Shown here piece after piece: positions 1 through 7,950 of a stretch of 46,452 nt of DNA. This stretch comes from Bordetella parapertussis (GTDB lineage Bacteria > Pseudomonadota > Gammaproteobacteria > Burkholderiales > Burkholderiaceae_B), in assembly GCA_945897365.1 (NCBI GenBank), contig CAMDFD010000019.1:1-46452 (forward strand). Direction: 5' to 3'. Each line of letters begins with the position of its first letter. Within the stretch, counting starts at the first letter, position 1. The translations under genes were made by a program, and so were the position numbers. Under the pieces are notes generated by a model. The model saw only the letters and a program-made list of their open reading frames with translations. It was not told where the DNA came from and searched no databases.

Positions 1-79
1 CAGGTCGCTGCGAGGCAGCAAAACCAATCATTTCTGGGACGGTGCCAAAAGGACGGGCGAGAAGCTCAGCAAGAGTCAT
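1..79 (-). CDS. Partial gene, N-terminus only (possibly AMP-binding acyl-CoA ligase)
   Basis: An open frame starts with ATG at 79 and runs off the left edge without a stop, giving 26 residues that begin MTLAELLARPFGTVPEMI. The stretch with a hydrophobic residue, then FAASQRP, resembles the N-terminus of AMP-dependent synthetases, but this is too short to be sure. No clear Shine-Dalgarno sequence is seen upstream. It is divergent from ychF, with 83 bases between the two start codons, so both promoters must lie in that gap. Confidence 0.4.
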   Translation of the reverse strand, partial: MTLAELLARPFGTVPEMIGFAASQRP

Positions 80-162
80 GATCTGGAGAAGAAAGTAAGG
101 GCAGAGCGGTTAAACTCCTATTCTATACAGCTGTTTCACTTATTAAAGACTTCGGGATTCTC

Positions 163-1254
163 ATGGCTCTGCAATGTGGCATCGTTGGTTTGCCCAACGT
201 CGGTAAATCAACCCTTTTTAATGCCCTCACCAAGGCAGGCATCCCTGCCGAAAATTACCCCTTTTGTACCATCGAGCCCAATGTGGGCGTGGTCGAAGTA
301 CCGGACCCAAGGTTGGCCGCCCTCGCAGCCATCGTCAAGCCAGAGCGCATCCTGCACGCCACCGTCGAGTTTGTGGATATCGCAGGTTTGGTCGCAGGCG
401 CGAGTCAGGGCGAAGGCTTGGGCAACCAGTTTCTCTCCCATATTCGCGAAACCAACGCCATCATCAACGTCGTGCGTTGTTTCGAAGATGACAATGTGAT
501 TCACGTTGCAGGTCGAGTCGATCCGATCGCCGATATTGAAGTGATCGAAACGGAGCTCGCGCTCGCGGATATGCAGACCGCTGAAAAAGCCATGCACCGC
601 TTTCAAAAAACTGCGCGCTCGGGCGACAAAGAAGCCCAAAAGGTCGTGGGCATTCTTGAGCAAGTGATTGCACAGCTCAACGAAACCAAGCCGATTCGCG
701 CGCTGGATCTGTCACCCGAAGACTTCGCACTGATTGCCCCGCTTTGTTTCATCACCGCCAAGCCCGCGATGTATGTGGGTAATGTCAGTGATCAAGGTTT
801 TACCAACAACCCCTTGTTGGATCGCTTGAACGCGTTCGCCGCTGCGCGCAATGCGCCAGTCGTCGCGATTTGCGCGTCCATCGAATCCGAAATCGCCGAG
901 CTTTCTGACGAGGACAAGTCGGTGTTCCTGGCTGACATGGGTATGCAAGAGCCTGGCCTGGATCGCCTGATCCGTGGCGCGTTTAAATTGCTTGGACTGC
1001 AGACGTATTTCACTGCCGGCGTCAAAGAAGTACGCGCCTGGACCGTGCCGATCGGTGCGACGGGGCCACAGGCTGCGGGCGTGATTCATACGGACTTTGA
1101 GCGAGGGTTCATCCGCGCGCAAACGATCGCGTATGAGGACTACATCGCTTGCAAGGGCGAGCAGGGCGCAAAAGAAGCGGGCAAGATGCGTGCCGAAGGC
1201 AAGGAATACATTGTCAAGGATGGAGATGTACTGAATTTCTTGTTTAATGTTTAA
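163..1254 (+). CDS. ychF: Ribosome-associated ATPase YchF (Obg-like)
   Basis: YchF is a cytosolic P-loop NTPase of the Obg family that prefers ATP over GTP, binds ribosomes and is linked to oxidative-stress responses (family knowledge). The 363-residue product has the usual length. The N-terminal G domain carries the P-loop GLPNVGKST (residues 9-17), the switch region DIAGLV and the shortened YchF-type NTPase motifs. The C-terminal TGS domain ends with the highly conserved EYIVKDGDVLNFLFNV. The ATG gives the family's standard start (MALQCGIVGLPNVGKS). It stands alone on its strand, 83 bases from a divergent partial gene. Certain by family resemblance. Confidence 0.97.
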   Translation: MALQCGIVGLPNVGKSTLFNALTKAGIPAENYPFCTIEPNVGVVEVPDPRLAALAAIVKPERILHATVEFVDIAGLVAGASQGEGLGNQFLSHIRETNAIINVVRCFEDDNVIHVAGRVDPIADIEVIETELALADMQTAEKAMHRFQKTARSGDKEAQKVVGILEQVIAQLNETKPIRALDLSPEDFALIAPLCFITAKPAMYVGNVSDQGFTNNPLLDRLNAFAAARNAPVVAICASIESEIAELSDEDKSVFLADMGMQEPGLDRLIRGAFKLLGLQTYFTAGVKEVRAWTVPIGATGPQAAGVIHTDFERGFIRAQTIAYEDYIACKGEQGAKEAGKMRAEGKEYIVKDGDVLNFLFNV

Positions 1255-1397
1255 CCATGCCCAATACCTGAAAAATCGGGCCACGATGACGCAGCAGTGA
1301 GCCGATCTTTTGGACGAGTGGAAAAAGGGCGACAGCAACATTGTGCCGATCAAGCCTGACGTTGCAGCTGGATGCAGTGGCGGCAAGCGGTTGATTG

Positions 1398-1432
1398 AAT
1401 ATGTTGCGATTTCAAAGGAATCGCAACATATT
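1398..1432. repeat. Perfect 14-bp inverted repeat upstream of the Fic gene
   Basis: Arms AATATGTTGCGATT (1398-1411) and AATCGCAACATATT (1419-1432) are exact reverse complements separated by 7 bases. It lies just upstream of the likely promoter of the Fic gene, in the 243-base gap after ychF. No T-tract follows, so an operator or a structured RNA element is more likely than an intrinsic terminator. The function is inferred only from position. Confidence 0.6.
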
Positions 1433-1435
1433 TGA

Positions 1436-1464
1436 TTGACCTGTTGTCGCCAGCGACATAAACT
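1436..1464 (+). promoter_or_regulatory. Likely sigma70 promoter with a palindrome between -35 and -10 (Fic gene)
   Basis: TTGACC (1436-1441) and TAAACT (1459-1464) are separated by exactly 17 bases. The spacer contains the palindrome TGTCGC-CA-GCGACA (1445-1458), which abuts the -10 hexamer. A further TGTCGC half copy lies at 1472-1477, near the expected transcript start. A repressor bound here would block RNA polymerase. The Fic protein itself ends in a winged-helix-like region and could be the regulator (inference). Confidence 0.5.
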
Positions 1465-1497
1465 GGGAATGTGTCGCAAAACTCGAAGAATTAAATC

Positions 1498-2604
1498 ATG
1501 ACCGATTGGCGTCCAGACCAGCCCTATAACGACTTACCCCCTTTGCCACCAGCAGTAGAGGTGGAAACGCGCCCGGTACTCAAGCAGTGTATCGCTGCGC
1601 GTGCAGCCTTGGCGGAACTGAAACAGGCAGCGGAGTTGATTCCCAATCAGGGGGTCTTGATCAATGCGCTGCCACTTCTGGAAGCGCAAGCCAGCTCGGA
1701 AATCGAGAACATCGTCACCACCACAGACCGACTTTTTCAGTATCAAAGCGCTGGGGAACGTGCCGATCCAGCTACCCGCGAAGCCTTGCGCCACAGCAGC
1801 GCACTACTGGAAGGGTATCGGGCACTCAAGCAATTTCCTTTGAACACCCGCACCGCCGAGCAGGTTTGCTCACGGATCAAGGGCATCGAGATGCAGGTCA
1901 GGCGCGTACCGGGAACGGCACTCTCCAACCAAGCGACCGGAGAAGTGATCTACACCCCACCTGTTGGTGATGATTTGCTGCGGACAAAACTCGCTAACTG
2001 GGAACGCTATCTTCATGAACAGCGCGAGATCGATCCCTTGATCCGCATGGCGGTTGGGCACTACCAATTCGAGGCGATCCACCCCTTCACCGATGGCAAT
2101 GGTCGCACCGGGCGCATTCTGAACAGCTTGTATTTGATTCAGGAAGACTTGCTGACGCTACCGATTCTTTATCTCAGCCGACACATCATCAAGACCAAGG
2201 CCGAGTATTACCGCCTGCTGCTTGACATCACCCGGAGCCAAGCATGGGAGCCGTGGATTATCTACTTGCTAGTGGGGATTGAGGATACGGCACGTTGGAC
2301 GACGACCAAGATTTCAGCGATCCGCAATCTGTCAGCACTGACCATCACCCATGTCAAGCAGGCCGCACCGAAAATTTATAGCCGTGAGCTGGTTGATTTG
2401 ATCTTCGACCTGCCGTACTGCCGAATCCAAAATCTCGTAGAGAGAGACATTGGCGGTCGCCAAGCAGCTTCGCGTTATCTTAAGCAACTCGTTGAAATTG
2501 GGGTGCTGGAAGAAAGAACCGTTGGGCGTGACAAGCTATTTATTCATCCGAAGCTGATGCACTTGCTAACGCGTGATGACAACTCTATTGGCACCTATTC
2601 GTGA
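1498..2604 (+). CDS. Fic-domain protein adenylyltransferase (class II, N-terminal inhibitory helix)
   Basis: Fic enzymes transfer AMP (or another nucleotide part) onto hydroxyl side chains of target proteins. The 368-residue product has an N-terminal Fic/DOC region with the autoinhibitory motif S66-x-x-x-E70-N71, placing it in the class with an N-terminal inhibitory helix. The catalytic motif HPFTDGNGRTGR begins at H195 and is complete, so the enzyme should be active once the inhibitory glutamate is displaced. The C-terminal part (about 300-355) looks like a winged helix (GGRQAASRYLKQLVEIGVL), as in SoFic-like proteins. The start is the ATG at 1498. Its promoter region holds two palindromes. 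The target is unknown; this type is usually chromosomal and not a secreted effector. Confidence 0.92.
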   Translation: MTDWRPDQPYNDLPPLPPAVEVETRPVLKQCIAARAALAELKQAAELIPNQGVLINALPLLEAQASSEIENIVTTTDRLFQYQSAGERADPATREALRHSSALLEGYRALKQFPLNTRTAEQVCSRIKGIEMQVRRVPGTALSNQATGEVIYTPPVGDDLLRTKLANWERYLHEQREIDPLIRMAVGHYQFEAIHPFTDGNGRTGRILNSLYLIQEDLLTLPILYLSRHIIKTKAEYYRLLLDITRSQAWEPWIIYLLVGIEDTARWTTTKISAIRNLSALTITHVKQAAPKIYSRELVDLIFDLPYCRIQNLVERDIGGRQAASRYLKQLVEIGVLEERTVGRDKLFIHPKLMHLLTRDDNSIGTYS

Positions 2605-2694
2605 TCTCCAACTAAAAGACGTAAGCCCCCAAGAGTAACGGCAAACAAACATTGGGACACTAGTTGTGATTTACGATGTTTTTGTTGTTTAACG

Positions 2695-2724
2695 TTCAAA
2701 TGAGTTTCGGATTTAAAGTAAAAT
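2695..2724 (+). promoter_or_regulatory. Possible promoter of a short transcript or the NYN gene
   Basis: TTCAAA (2695-2700), an 18-base spacer and TAAAAT (2719-2724) form a plausible sigma70 promoter in the 223-base gap between the Fic and NYN genes. Transcription would start near 2731 and meet the terminator at 2777-2807 after about 75 bases. The rest of the gap (2605-2694) is AT-rich with no other recognised element. Confidence 0.3.
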
Positions 2725-2730
2725 AGAGCT

Positions 2731-2806
2731 ACGACTCCTCCTTAGCCAAGTTGTTCAATCAACATTGGTTTGGGAAAAAAAAGCCGCCTTAGGGCGGTTT
2801 TTTTAT
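2731..2806 (+). ncRNA. Candidate small RNA (about 75 nt)
   Basis: A promoter-like pair (2695-2724) and a strong Rho-independent terminator (2777-2804 plus T-tract) frame about 75 bases without a credible ORF. The interior contains a small hairpin, GTTG-TTCAAT-CAAC, before the terminator. No RNA family is recognised. It could instead be merely the 3' UTR and terminator of the Fic transcript, which ends 127 bases upstream of the promoter-to-terminator unit's hairpin. Confidence 0.25.
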
Positions 2807-2807
2807 T
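2777..2807 (+). terminator. Rho-independent terminator before the NYN gene
   Basis: The stem is AAAAAAGCCGCC with GGCGGTTTTTTT (one G-U pair), the loop is TTAG (2789-2792), and a T-run follows. The core CCGCC/GGCGG pairing spans 2784-2797. It ends the Fic transcript or the candidate short RNA. It sits 20 bases before the NYN start codon, so the NYN gene depends on read-through or on a promoter inside the T-rich flank. Confidence 0.8.
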
Positions 2808-2827
2808 TTTGAAATATGTAACAAATA

Positions 2828-3541
2828 ATGCATGAACACACGCAATCATTAAGAACAGCGATTTATATTGACGGTTACAACTTGTATTACGGTCGCTTGC
2901 GCGGGACTCAATACAAGTGGCTTGATGTAGTTGCTTTATTTAGTCAAATTGTTCAATCCATTGAACCCAGATCAGAGTTAAGGTCCGTCAAGCTTTTCAC
3001 TGCACCTGCTTTGACAAGATTTGCGCGTCATGGAGAGGCATCTATGAAAGCTCAAAATGACTATCATCGTGCACTAGAAGCTAAGTATCCTAATGTGTTT
3101 TCTAAAATATTAGGAACGCATTCGTATGAGAAAGATGGCACTGCCTTGCCGGCTTATATTGATGGACAAGCTTTTGACCGATCAAATAAAGTAAAAGTAT
3201 GGCGCTTGGTAGAGAAAAAAACAGATGTCAACCTTGCGATGGGAATGTACAGAGATGCAAACAAGAAACTGATTGATCAATTGGTTCTCGTTTCGAATGA
3301 CTCGGATGCTGAACCAGTTGTTGAAGCAATATTAGAAGATTTTCCTTTTTTGAAAATCGGACTTATTATGCCTTTACCCTTCAAAGACGATCTTCGCAAA
3401 GGCCGCCCAGCGAGCACGGGTCTGTCTGCTCTTGCGCATTGGACAAGGTCCTACATTCGAGATGACGAGCTTTTCAAGGCCTTGTTGCCAAACAAGGTTG
3501 TAACGCGTAAAAAGCCTGCAACGAAACCTTCTCACTGGTAG
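2828..3541 (+). CDS. NYN-domain protein (LabA/DUF88-like), putative ribonuclease
   Basis: NYN domains are PIN-like nuclease folds that cut RNA with a cluster of acidic residues (family knowledge). In this 237-residue protein the first motif is YIDGYNLYYG (D15, N18), a second is KKTDVNLAMG (D133), and the third is SNDSDAEPV (D158, D160). All metal-binding acids appear present. The C-terminus is basic (TRKKPATKP), which could bind nucleic acid. The start ATG lies 20 bases after a strong terminator and has no clear Shine-Dalgarno sequence. Codon choice is visibly richer in A/T than the flanking genes, suggesting a laterally acquired accessory gene. The target and biological role are unknown. Confidence 0.85.
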   Translation: MHEHTQSLRTAIYIDGYNLYYGRLRGTQYKWLDVVALFSQIVQSIEPRSELRSVKLFTAPALTRFARHGEASMKAQNDYHRALEAKYPNVFSKILGTHSYEKDGTALPAYIDGQAFDRSNKVKVWRLVEKKTDVNLAMGMYRDANKKLIDQLVLVSNDSDAEPVVEAILEDFPFLKIGLIMPLPFKDDLRKGRPASTGLSALAHWTRSYIRDDELFKALLPNKVVTRKKPATKPSHW

Positions 3542-3631
3542 AGAATCAAGCAGTTTTCGCAGGCATAATGTGGAGCTGTAAGACATCGTTAGTCATGTTT
3601 ATTCTCTAGACTCACCCAAGGACATTCTTGA

Positions 3632-4708
3632 ATGGCTCAGATGCATCTCATCCCCGTTGATCGCTTGCGCGCTGCAGTGCGTTATTTGGTGAAAGGTTTT
3701 GGCAGCGATGATCGGGAAATCGAGCTCGTCACGGAAAATTTGATACAGGCCAACCTAACCGGTCATGATTCACACGGAGTAGGAATTCTGCCGCGCTACG
3801 CCGAGGCGTATCTAGAGGGGAGCCTCAAGCCGAACGCACGCATTCAAACACGCATGGACAATGGCTCCATGATCGGGCTGGATGGCGAGTGTGGCTTTGG
3901 TCAGGCGATTGGCCACCAAGCCATGGAGCTCGGTATCGCGCGTGCCAAAGAGCATGGCAGCTGTATCTTGGCGCTCGGTAACTCGCATCATTTGTGCCGC
4001 ATTGGCGCGTGGGCAGAGATGACCGTTGAGCAGGGTCTGATTTCGATTCACTTTGTGAACGTGATTTCTCGCCCAATCGTGGCGCCGTTTGGTGGTGGGG
4101 ATGCGCGTTTTGGTACCAACCCTTTTACTGTCGGTATTCCCGTGCCTGGTCAGGACCCCATCTTGCTGGATTTTGCAACGAGCGTGATCGCACAGGGCAA
4201 GGCCCGTGTTGCGCTCAACAAAGGCGAGCAGCTACCAGAGGGCTACCTGATCGACGACCAGGGGCGACCCACCACTGATCCCATTTTCGCGGTGAAAGCA
4301 CCGCTTGGCGCACTCTGTACGTTTGGCGAACACAAGGGCTTTGGTCTGGCGCTGATTTGCGAAATCTTAGGCGGCGCCTTGGCGGGCGGCATGACGACGC
4401 ATTCACCACCGGATGGTAAGCGTCGCATTATCAACGGTATGCTCTCGATCATTTTTGATCCAGCCAAGCTCGCCGATGGTTCAATTTTTGAGCACGAGAT
4501 GAAGGCCTTTATCGAGTGGGTCAAGGCTTCACCACCGCAGCCGGGCGGCGAGCAAGTTCGCATTGCTGGCGAGCCTGAGCGCGAAACACGTGCGCAACGC
4601 TTGGCGCAAGGTGTGCCAGTCGACGAGACCACTTGGAATGAAATGCTGGAGACCGCGAAAAAACTCGGTCTGGATGCGGCGCAGTTACAAAAATTAGCGG
4701 GTCTTTAA
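3632..4708 (+). CDS. YbiC/HcxB-type NAD(P)-dependent hydroxycarboxylate dehydrogenase (Ldh family)
   Basis: This cytosolic 358-residue oxidoreductase belongs to the malate/L-lactate dehydrogenase (type 2, non-Rossmann) family. It interconverts a 2-hydroxy acid and a 2-oxo acid with a nicotinamide cofactor. The family motif GHDSHGVG (H45, H48), the catalytic-region NSHHLCRIG (H119/H120), FGTNPFTVGIPV and the late EHKGFGLAL are present. Overall it reads closest to E. coli YbiC (HcxB), which acts on lactate- and hydroxyphenylpyruvate-type substrates. The Shine-Dalgarno AAGGA lies about 9 bases upstream of the ATG. The next gene, 54 bases downstream, encodes a 2-oxo-acid decarboxylase, so the pair could oxidise and then decarboxylate one hydroxy acid. 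Confidence 0.9.
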   Translation: MAQMHLIPVDRLRAAVRYLVKGFGSDDREIELVTENLIQANLTGHDSHGVGILPRYAEAYLEGSLKPNARIQTRMDNGSMIGLDGECGFGQAIGHQAMELGIARAKEHGSCILALGNSHHLCRIGAWAEMTVEQGLISIHFVNVISRPIVAPFGGGDARFGTNPFTVGIPVPGQDPILLDFATSVIAQGKARVALNKGEQLPEGYLIDDQGRPTTDPIFAVKAPLGALCTFGEHKGFGLALICEILGGALAGGMTTHSPPDGKRRIINGMLSIIFDPAKLADGSIFEHEMKAFIEWVKASPPQPGGEQVRIAGEPERETRAQRLAQGVPVDETTWNEMLETAKKLGLDAAQLQKLAGL

Positions 4709-4762
4709 ACAGACTATCAACAAAGAAAAATTGATGCGCATGCATCACGGAGAGATAAAAAA

Positions 4763-6433
4763 ATGACGATTCAAAAAATGACCGGCCGCCAGGCGTTTAT
4801 CAAACTCTTGCTCGACGAAGGTGTGACCCATCTGTTCGGTAATCCAGGCACGACCGAGCTCGCGATCATGGAGGCGGTGCCTCAGTTTCCCGAGCTGACC
4901 TATGTCTTGGGCCTGCAGGAGTCGATCGTAGTGGGCATGGCGGATGGTTTTGCGCGTGCATCCAATCAGCTGGTGGCCTGTAACCTGCATTGTGCGCCGG
5001 GCTTGGGCCATGCGATGGGTGCGATTTATAACGCTAAGTTTTCTGGTTCGCCCTTGTTGATTACCGCCGGTCAATACGAGGTCGGTTATGGCTTGCAGGA
5101 GCCTTTGCTGTATGAGCCACTGGTACCGATTGCCGCACCCTTGGTCAAGTGGGCCTTTGAGGTCACACGCATAGAGGATTTGCCACGCATCATTCGACGT
5201 GCCGCCAAAATTGCCCGTACTCCGCCCATGGGACCTGTGTTCATTAGCTTGCCAGGCTCAGTGCTCGATGAAGAAGCGGAGATTGAGTTTGGCTTTCCAA
5301 CATTGGTCGATACCGGTATGCGACCAAGCGATCGCGCCCTCGAGGATTTAGCGCAAAAACTTTTAGCTGCGAAAAAGCCCGTTATCGTGGCGGGTCGTGA
5401 AATCGCCAATGCCGATATGTTCGCCGAGGCCTGTGAATTGGCCGAGTTGCTCGGTGCGGCTGTCTATCAGGAGTCGGTACCTTACAACTCACGCTATCCC
5501 TCCTCGCATCCCACTTGCATGGGCGACCTGACACGCAATCAAAAGAAAGTGCGTCAGACGCTGGAGCAATACGATTTTCTGCTGTGCCTGGGCGCAGACC
5601 TATTGCGAATGTCGCCGATGAGCACAGTTGAACCCTTGCCACCTGAAATGCCCGTGATGCACATCACGGAGCGTGAGTGGGAGCTTGGTAAAAACTACTC
5701 GACAGCCACTGCCGTGCGTGCCGATGTCAAGGAAACCTTGTTGGCCTTGTTACCCGTGTTACGGAGCATGCGCACGGCCGAGCAAGCCAAACAGGCGCAA
5801 GCGCGACTAACCGACCTCGCGACCCGCAACTGGTCTGCCAATCGAGCAAAGATGCACGCAGAGCTTGAGTCGAGTGCCTCGACGACACCGATCGATCAAC
5901 GTTACCTCGTGCGTCAAATTGTGGATGCTTTGCCCAAGGACGTCATCGTGGTTGATGAAACCTTGACGGCCTCGCCTGCGATTTCTGCACTGTTGCCGAT
6001 GGATGATCCTCAGGCCTATTACGGCTTGGCCAGCGGCGGCTTGGGCTTTGGGATGGCAGGTGCCGTGGGCGTGGCGCTTGCGCAGCCCACACGGCCCGTG
6101 GTGGCGACTATTGGCGATGGCAGTGCGATGTACAGCATCCAGTCGCTTTGGACCGCCGCACACTTAAAGCTCAACATCACCTACGTGATTATCAACAACC
6201 GCAGCTATCGCATCATCAAGGAGCGCTTGCTTGCGATGCGCGGCACGGATGATTTTGTCGCCATGGATATGGATAATCCAGCGATTGATTTTGCGGGTGT
6301 GGCGAAAAGTATGGGTATGCCTTCACAGGTGGTGACCGATCCGACCAAGCTTGCCGATGTGCTCAAGGCTGCGATGGCAAGCGGTAGCCCCAACCTAGTT
6401 GAGGTCATCGTTTCCAGAGGGTTTGGAGAGTAG
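4763..6433 (+). CDS. ThDP-dependent 2-oxo acid decarboxylase, benzoylformate decarboxylase-like
   Basis: This 556-residue enzyme of the thiamine-diphosphate family would cleave CO2 from a 2-oxo acid to give an aldehyde. The cofactor-activating glutamate is E53 (LGLQESIVVGMADG). The ThDP motif runs from GDG (451-453) to NN (478-479). Benzoylformate decarboxylase uses two histidines. An equivalent of the first is seen as H76 (NLHCAPGLGHAMGA) and of the second as H249 (YPSSHPTCMG), which argues for decarboxylase rather than acetolactate synthase. The Shine-Dalgarno GGAGA precedes the ATG by about 9 bases. Co-directional with the hydroxy-acid dehydrogenase upstream. The substrate is probably an aromatic or branched 2-oxo acid; benzoylformate itself is not proven. 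Confidence 0.85.
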   Translation: MTIQKMTGRQAFIKLLLDEGVTHLFGNPGTTELAIMEAVPQFPELTYVLGLQESIVVGMADGFARASNQLVACNLHCAPGLGHAMGAIYNAKFSGSPLLITAGQYEVGYGLQEPLLYEPLVPIAAPLVKWAFEVTRIEDLPRIIRRAAKIARTPPMGPVFISLPGSVLDEEAEIEFGFPTLVDTGMRPSDRALEDLAQKLLAAKKPVIVAGREIANADMFAEACELAELLGAAVYQESVPYNSRYPSSHPTCMGDLTRNQKKVRQTLEQYDFLLCLGADLLRMSPMSTVEPLPPEMPVMHITEREWELGKNYSTATAVRADVKETLLALLPVLRSMRTAEQAKQAQARLTDLATRNWSANRAKMHAELESSASTTPIDQRYLVRQIVDALPKDVIVVDETLTASPAISALLPMDDPQAYYGLASGGLGFGMAGAVGVALAQPTRPVVATIGDGSAMYSIQSLWTAAHLKLNITYVIINNRSYRIIKERLLAMRGTDDFVAMDMDNPAIDFAGVAKSMGMPSQVVTDPTKLADVLKAAMASGSPNLVEVIVSRGFGE

Positions 6434-6442
6434 TGAGTATTC

Positions 6443-6476
6443 GTGGGTAGGGCCAAAAGTATTGGGCGCTACCCAC
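6443..6476. terminator. Hairpin between convergent operons
   Basis: GTGGGTAG (6443-6450) pairs with CTACCCAC (6469-6476), and a further GCC/GGC pairing is possible inside. It lies between the decarboxylase stop (6433) and the livF stop (6488) and could stop transcription from both sides. Neither strand has a T-tract, so it is a weak or Rho-assisted site. Confidence 0.4.
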
Positions 6477-6487
6477 AAGGACGACAA

Positions 6488-7201
6488 TTACACAGATAAA
6501 TAACGCTGCTTAATATCCGCGTTATCGTTGAGTTCTGAGATCGTGCCAACAAACACATCGGTGCCTTTATCGATCACAACCGCGCGATCAGCAAGCCCCA
6601 GACAGAAATGCAGATTTTGTTCGGCAAGCACGATTGTTTTGCCCATCTCGCGTAATGACTGAATCAAATCGCCAATTTTTTGCACCATGATTGGCGCGAG
6701 ACCTTCGCTTGGCTCATCAAGCAGCAACACATCTGGATTACCCATCAAGGAGCGACCCACGGTGAGCATTTGTTGTTCACCGCCAGAGAGCTGTCCACCC
6801 ATGCGCGCATGTAAAGGTTTAAGCAAAGGGAGCATCTCGTAAACACGCTCAATGCTCCAGTCATCTTCGCCGTTGGCACCGCGTTTAATGGCAATCTCTA
6901 GATTTTCTTCAACCGTTAAATCAGGAAAAATTTGACGGTCCTCGGGGACGTAACCAATCCCTGCGCGCGCGATCAAATGGGCGGCGCGTCCATTGATCGA
7001 CTGGTCGTGGAGTGTGATCTGACCGCTTTTTGCAGGGATCACACCCGCGACAGCTTTCATCGTGGTGCTCTTGCCGGCACCATTGCGGCCAAGCAAGGCA
7101 AGCGTTTCACCCTTTTGAACATTAAAGGATAAATCAAACAGTGCCTGACTCGTCCCATAGAACACATTGATTTGTTCGACTTTCAACACCTGCGGATTCA
7201 T
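6488..7201 (-). CDS. livF: Branched-chain-type ABC transporter ATPase LivF
   Basis: This is the second ATPase of a hydrophobic/branched-chain amino acid (HAAT-type) importer, attached to the inner membrane. It has 237 residues, the normal LivF length. Walker A is GRNGAGKST (38-46), the ABC signature LSGGEQQM and Walker B VLLLDEPSEGLAP. Its ATG overlaps the livG stop by four bases (ATGA at 7198-7201), giving translational coupling. It is the last gene of the minus-strand operon. HAAT systems often carry aromatic acids as well as amino acids; the neighbouring catabolic enzymes favour such a substrate here (inference). Confidence 0.95.
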   Translation of the reverse strand: MNPQVLKVEQINVFYGTSQALFDLSFNVQKGETLALLGRNGAGKSTTMKAVAGVIPAKSGQITLHDQSINGRAAHLIARAGIGYVPEDRQIFPDLTVEENLEIAIKRGANGEDDWSIERVYEMLPLLKPLHARMGGQLSGGEQQMLTVGRSLMGNPDVLLLDEPSEGLAPIMVQKIGDLIQSLREMGKTIVLAEQNLHFCLGLADRAVVIDKGTDVFVGTISELNDNADIKQRYLSV

Positions 7202-7950
7202 GCGTGTGCCTCCCGAGGCGTACCCAAATAGGCTTCAATGACGGCGGGGTTGTTTCTGATCTCTTCGGCATTCCCTTCGGCCAAGACTTTTCCATAAGAC
7301 AACACATGGATATGTTGAGAAACTCTGAACACGATTTCCATGTCGTGCTCGATCAACACAACGGTGAGTCCGCCTTTTTTCCACAGGCTGTAAACCGTTT
7401 CAATCATTTGTTCGCGCTCTTCGGGTCCCATGCCGGCGACAGGCTCATCGAGCAGCAGGACTTTCGGACGTAAGACAAGGGCGAGCGCCATATCCAGTAA
7501 CTTTTGATCGCCATGGGACAGGTTGCCACTGATGACATTAGCTTTGGTGTGCAGGCCGAGTTGCTCCATGACTTCGTAGGCACGATCTCGCGTTTGCTGC
7601 AACGGGAAACGGTCATACATCTGCGCAGACTTGCCGAGGGGCGACATGAGTGCGCCACGCAAGGATTCTTCGACGGTCAAGGTTTTAAAAAGCTTGGCGA
7701 CTTGAAATGCCCGACCAATACCTTTGCGAACAATCTCGCTGCTGGCCTGGCCAGTGATATCCTCGCCATCCAGAATGATGCGGCCAGAGTCTGGAATCAA
7801 GGCACCAGAGATCAGATTAAAAAAAGTCGTCTTGCCCGCGCCGTTCGGTCCAATCACGGCACTGAGTGATTCGGTTTTGAAATGAATCGAGACGTCCGAG
7901 GTTGCGACGACGCCACCAAAGGATTTGTTCAGGTGTTCAATCTTGAGCAT
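7198..7950 (-). CDS. livG: Branched-chain-type ABC transporter ATPase LivG
   Basis: This 250-residue ABC ATPase partners LivF in the HAAT importer. Walker A is GPNGAGKTT (34-42), the signature is the LivG-type LSHGDQKLLD, and Walker B is VLLLDEPVAGMGPEE, followed by the H-loop LIEHDMEIV. The C-terminal extension typical of LivG is present (VIEAYLGTPRE). Its ATG (7948-7950) shares one base with the stop of the upstream SDR gene (TGATG), so the dehydrogenase and the transporter ATPases are translated as coupled units. Confidence 0.95.
   Translation of the reverse strand: MLKIEHLNKSFGGVVATSDVSIHFKTESLSAVIGPNGAGKTTFFNLISGALIPDSGRIILDGEDITGQASSEIVRKGIGRAFQVAKLFKTLTVEESLRGALMSPLGKSAQMYDRFPLQQTRDRAYEVMEQLGLHTKANVISGNLSHGDQKLLDMALALVLRPKVLLLDEPVAGMGPEEREQMIETVYSLWKKGGLTVVLIEHDMEIVFRVSQHIHVLSYGKVLAEGNAEEIRNNPAVIEAYLGTPREAHA

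Noticed and set aside
712..1479. Minus-strand open frame (255 codons) opposite ychF and its downstream gap
   Set aside because: No family resemblance, it overlaps the YchF coding region almost fully, and it has no credible start signals.
4763..6433. Acetolactate synthase large subunit as the identity of the ThDP enzyme
   Set aside because: The two histidines at 76 and 249 match benzoylformate decarboxylase positions, and no small regulatory subunit gene follows.
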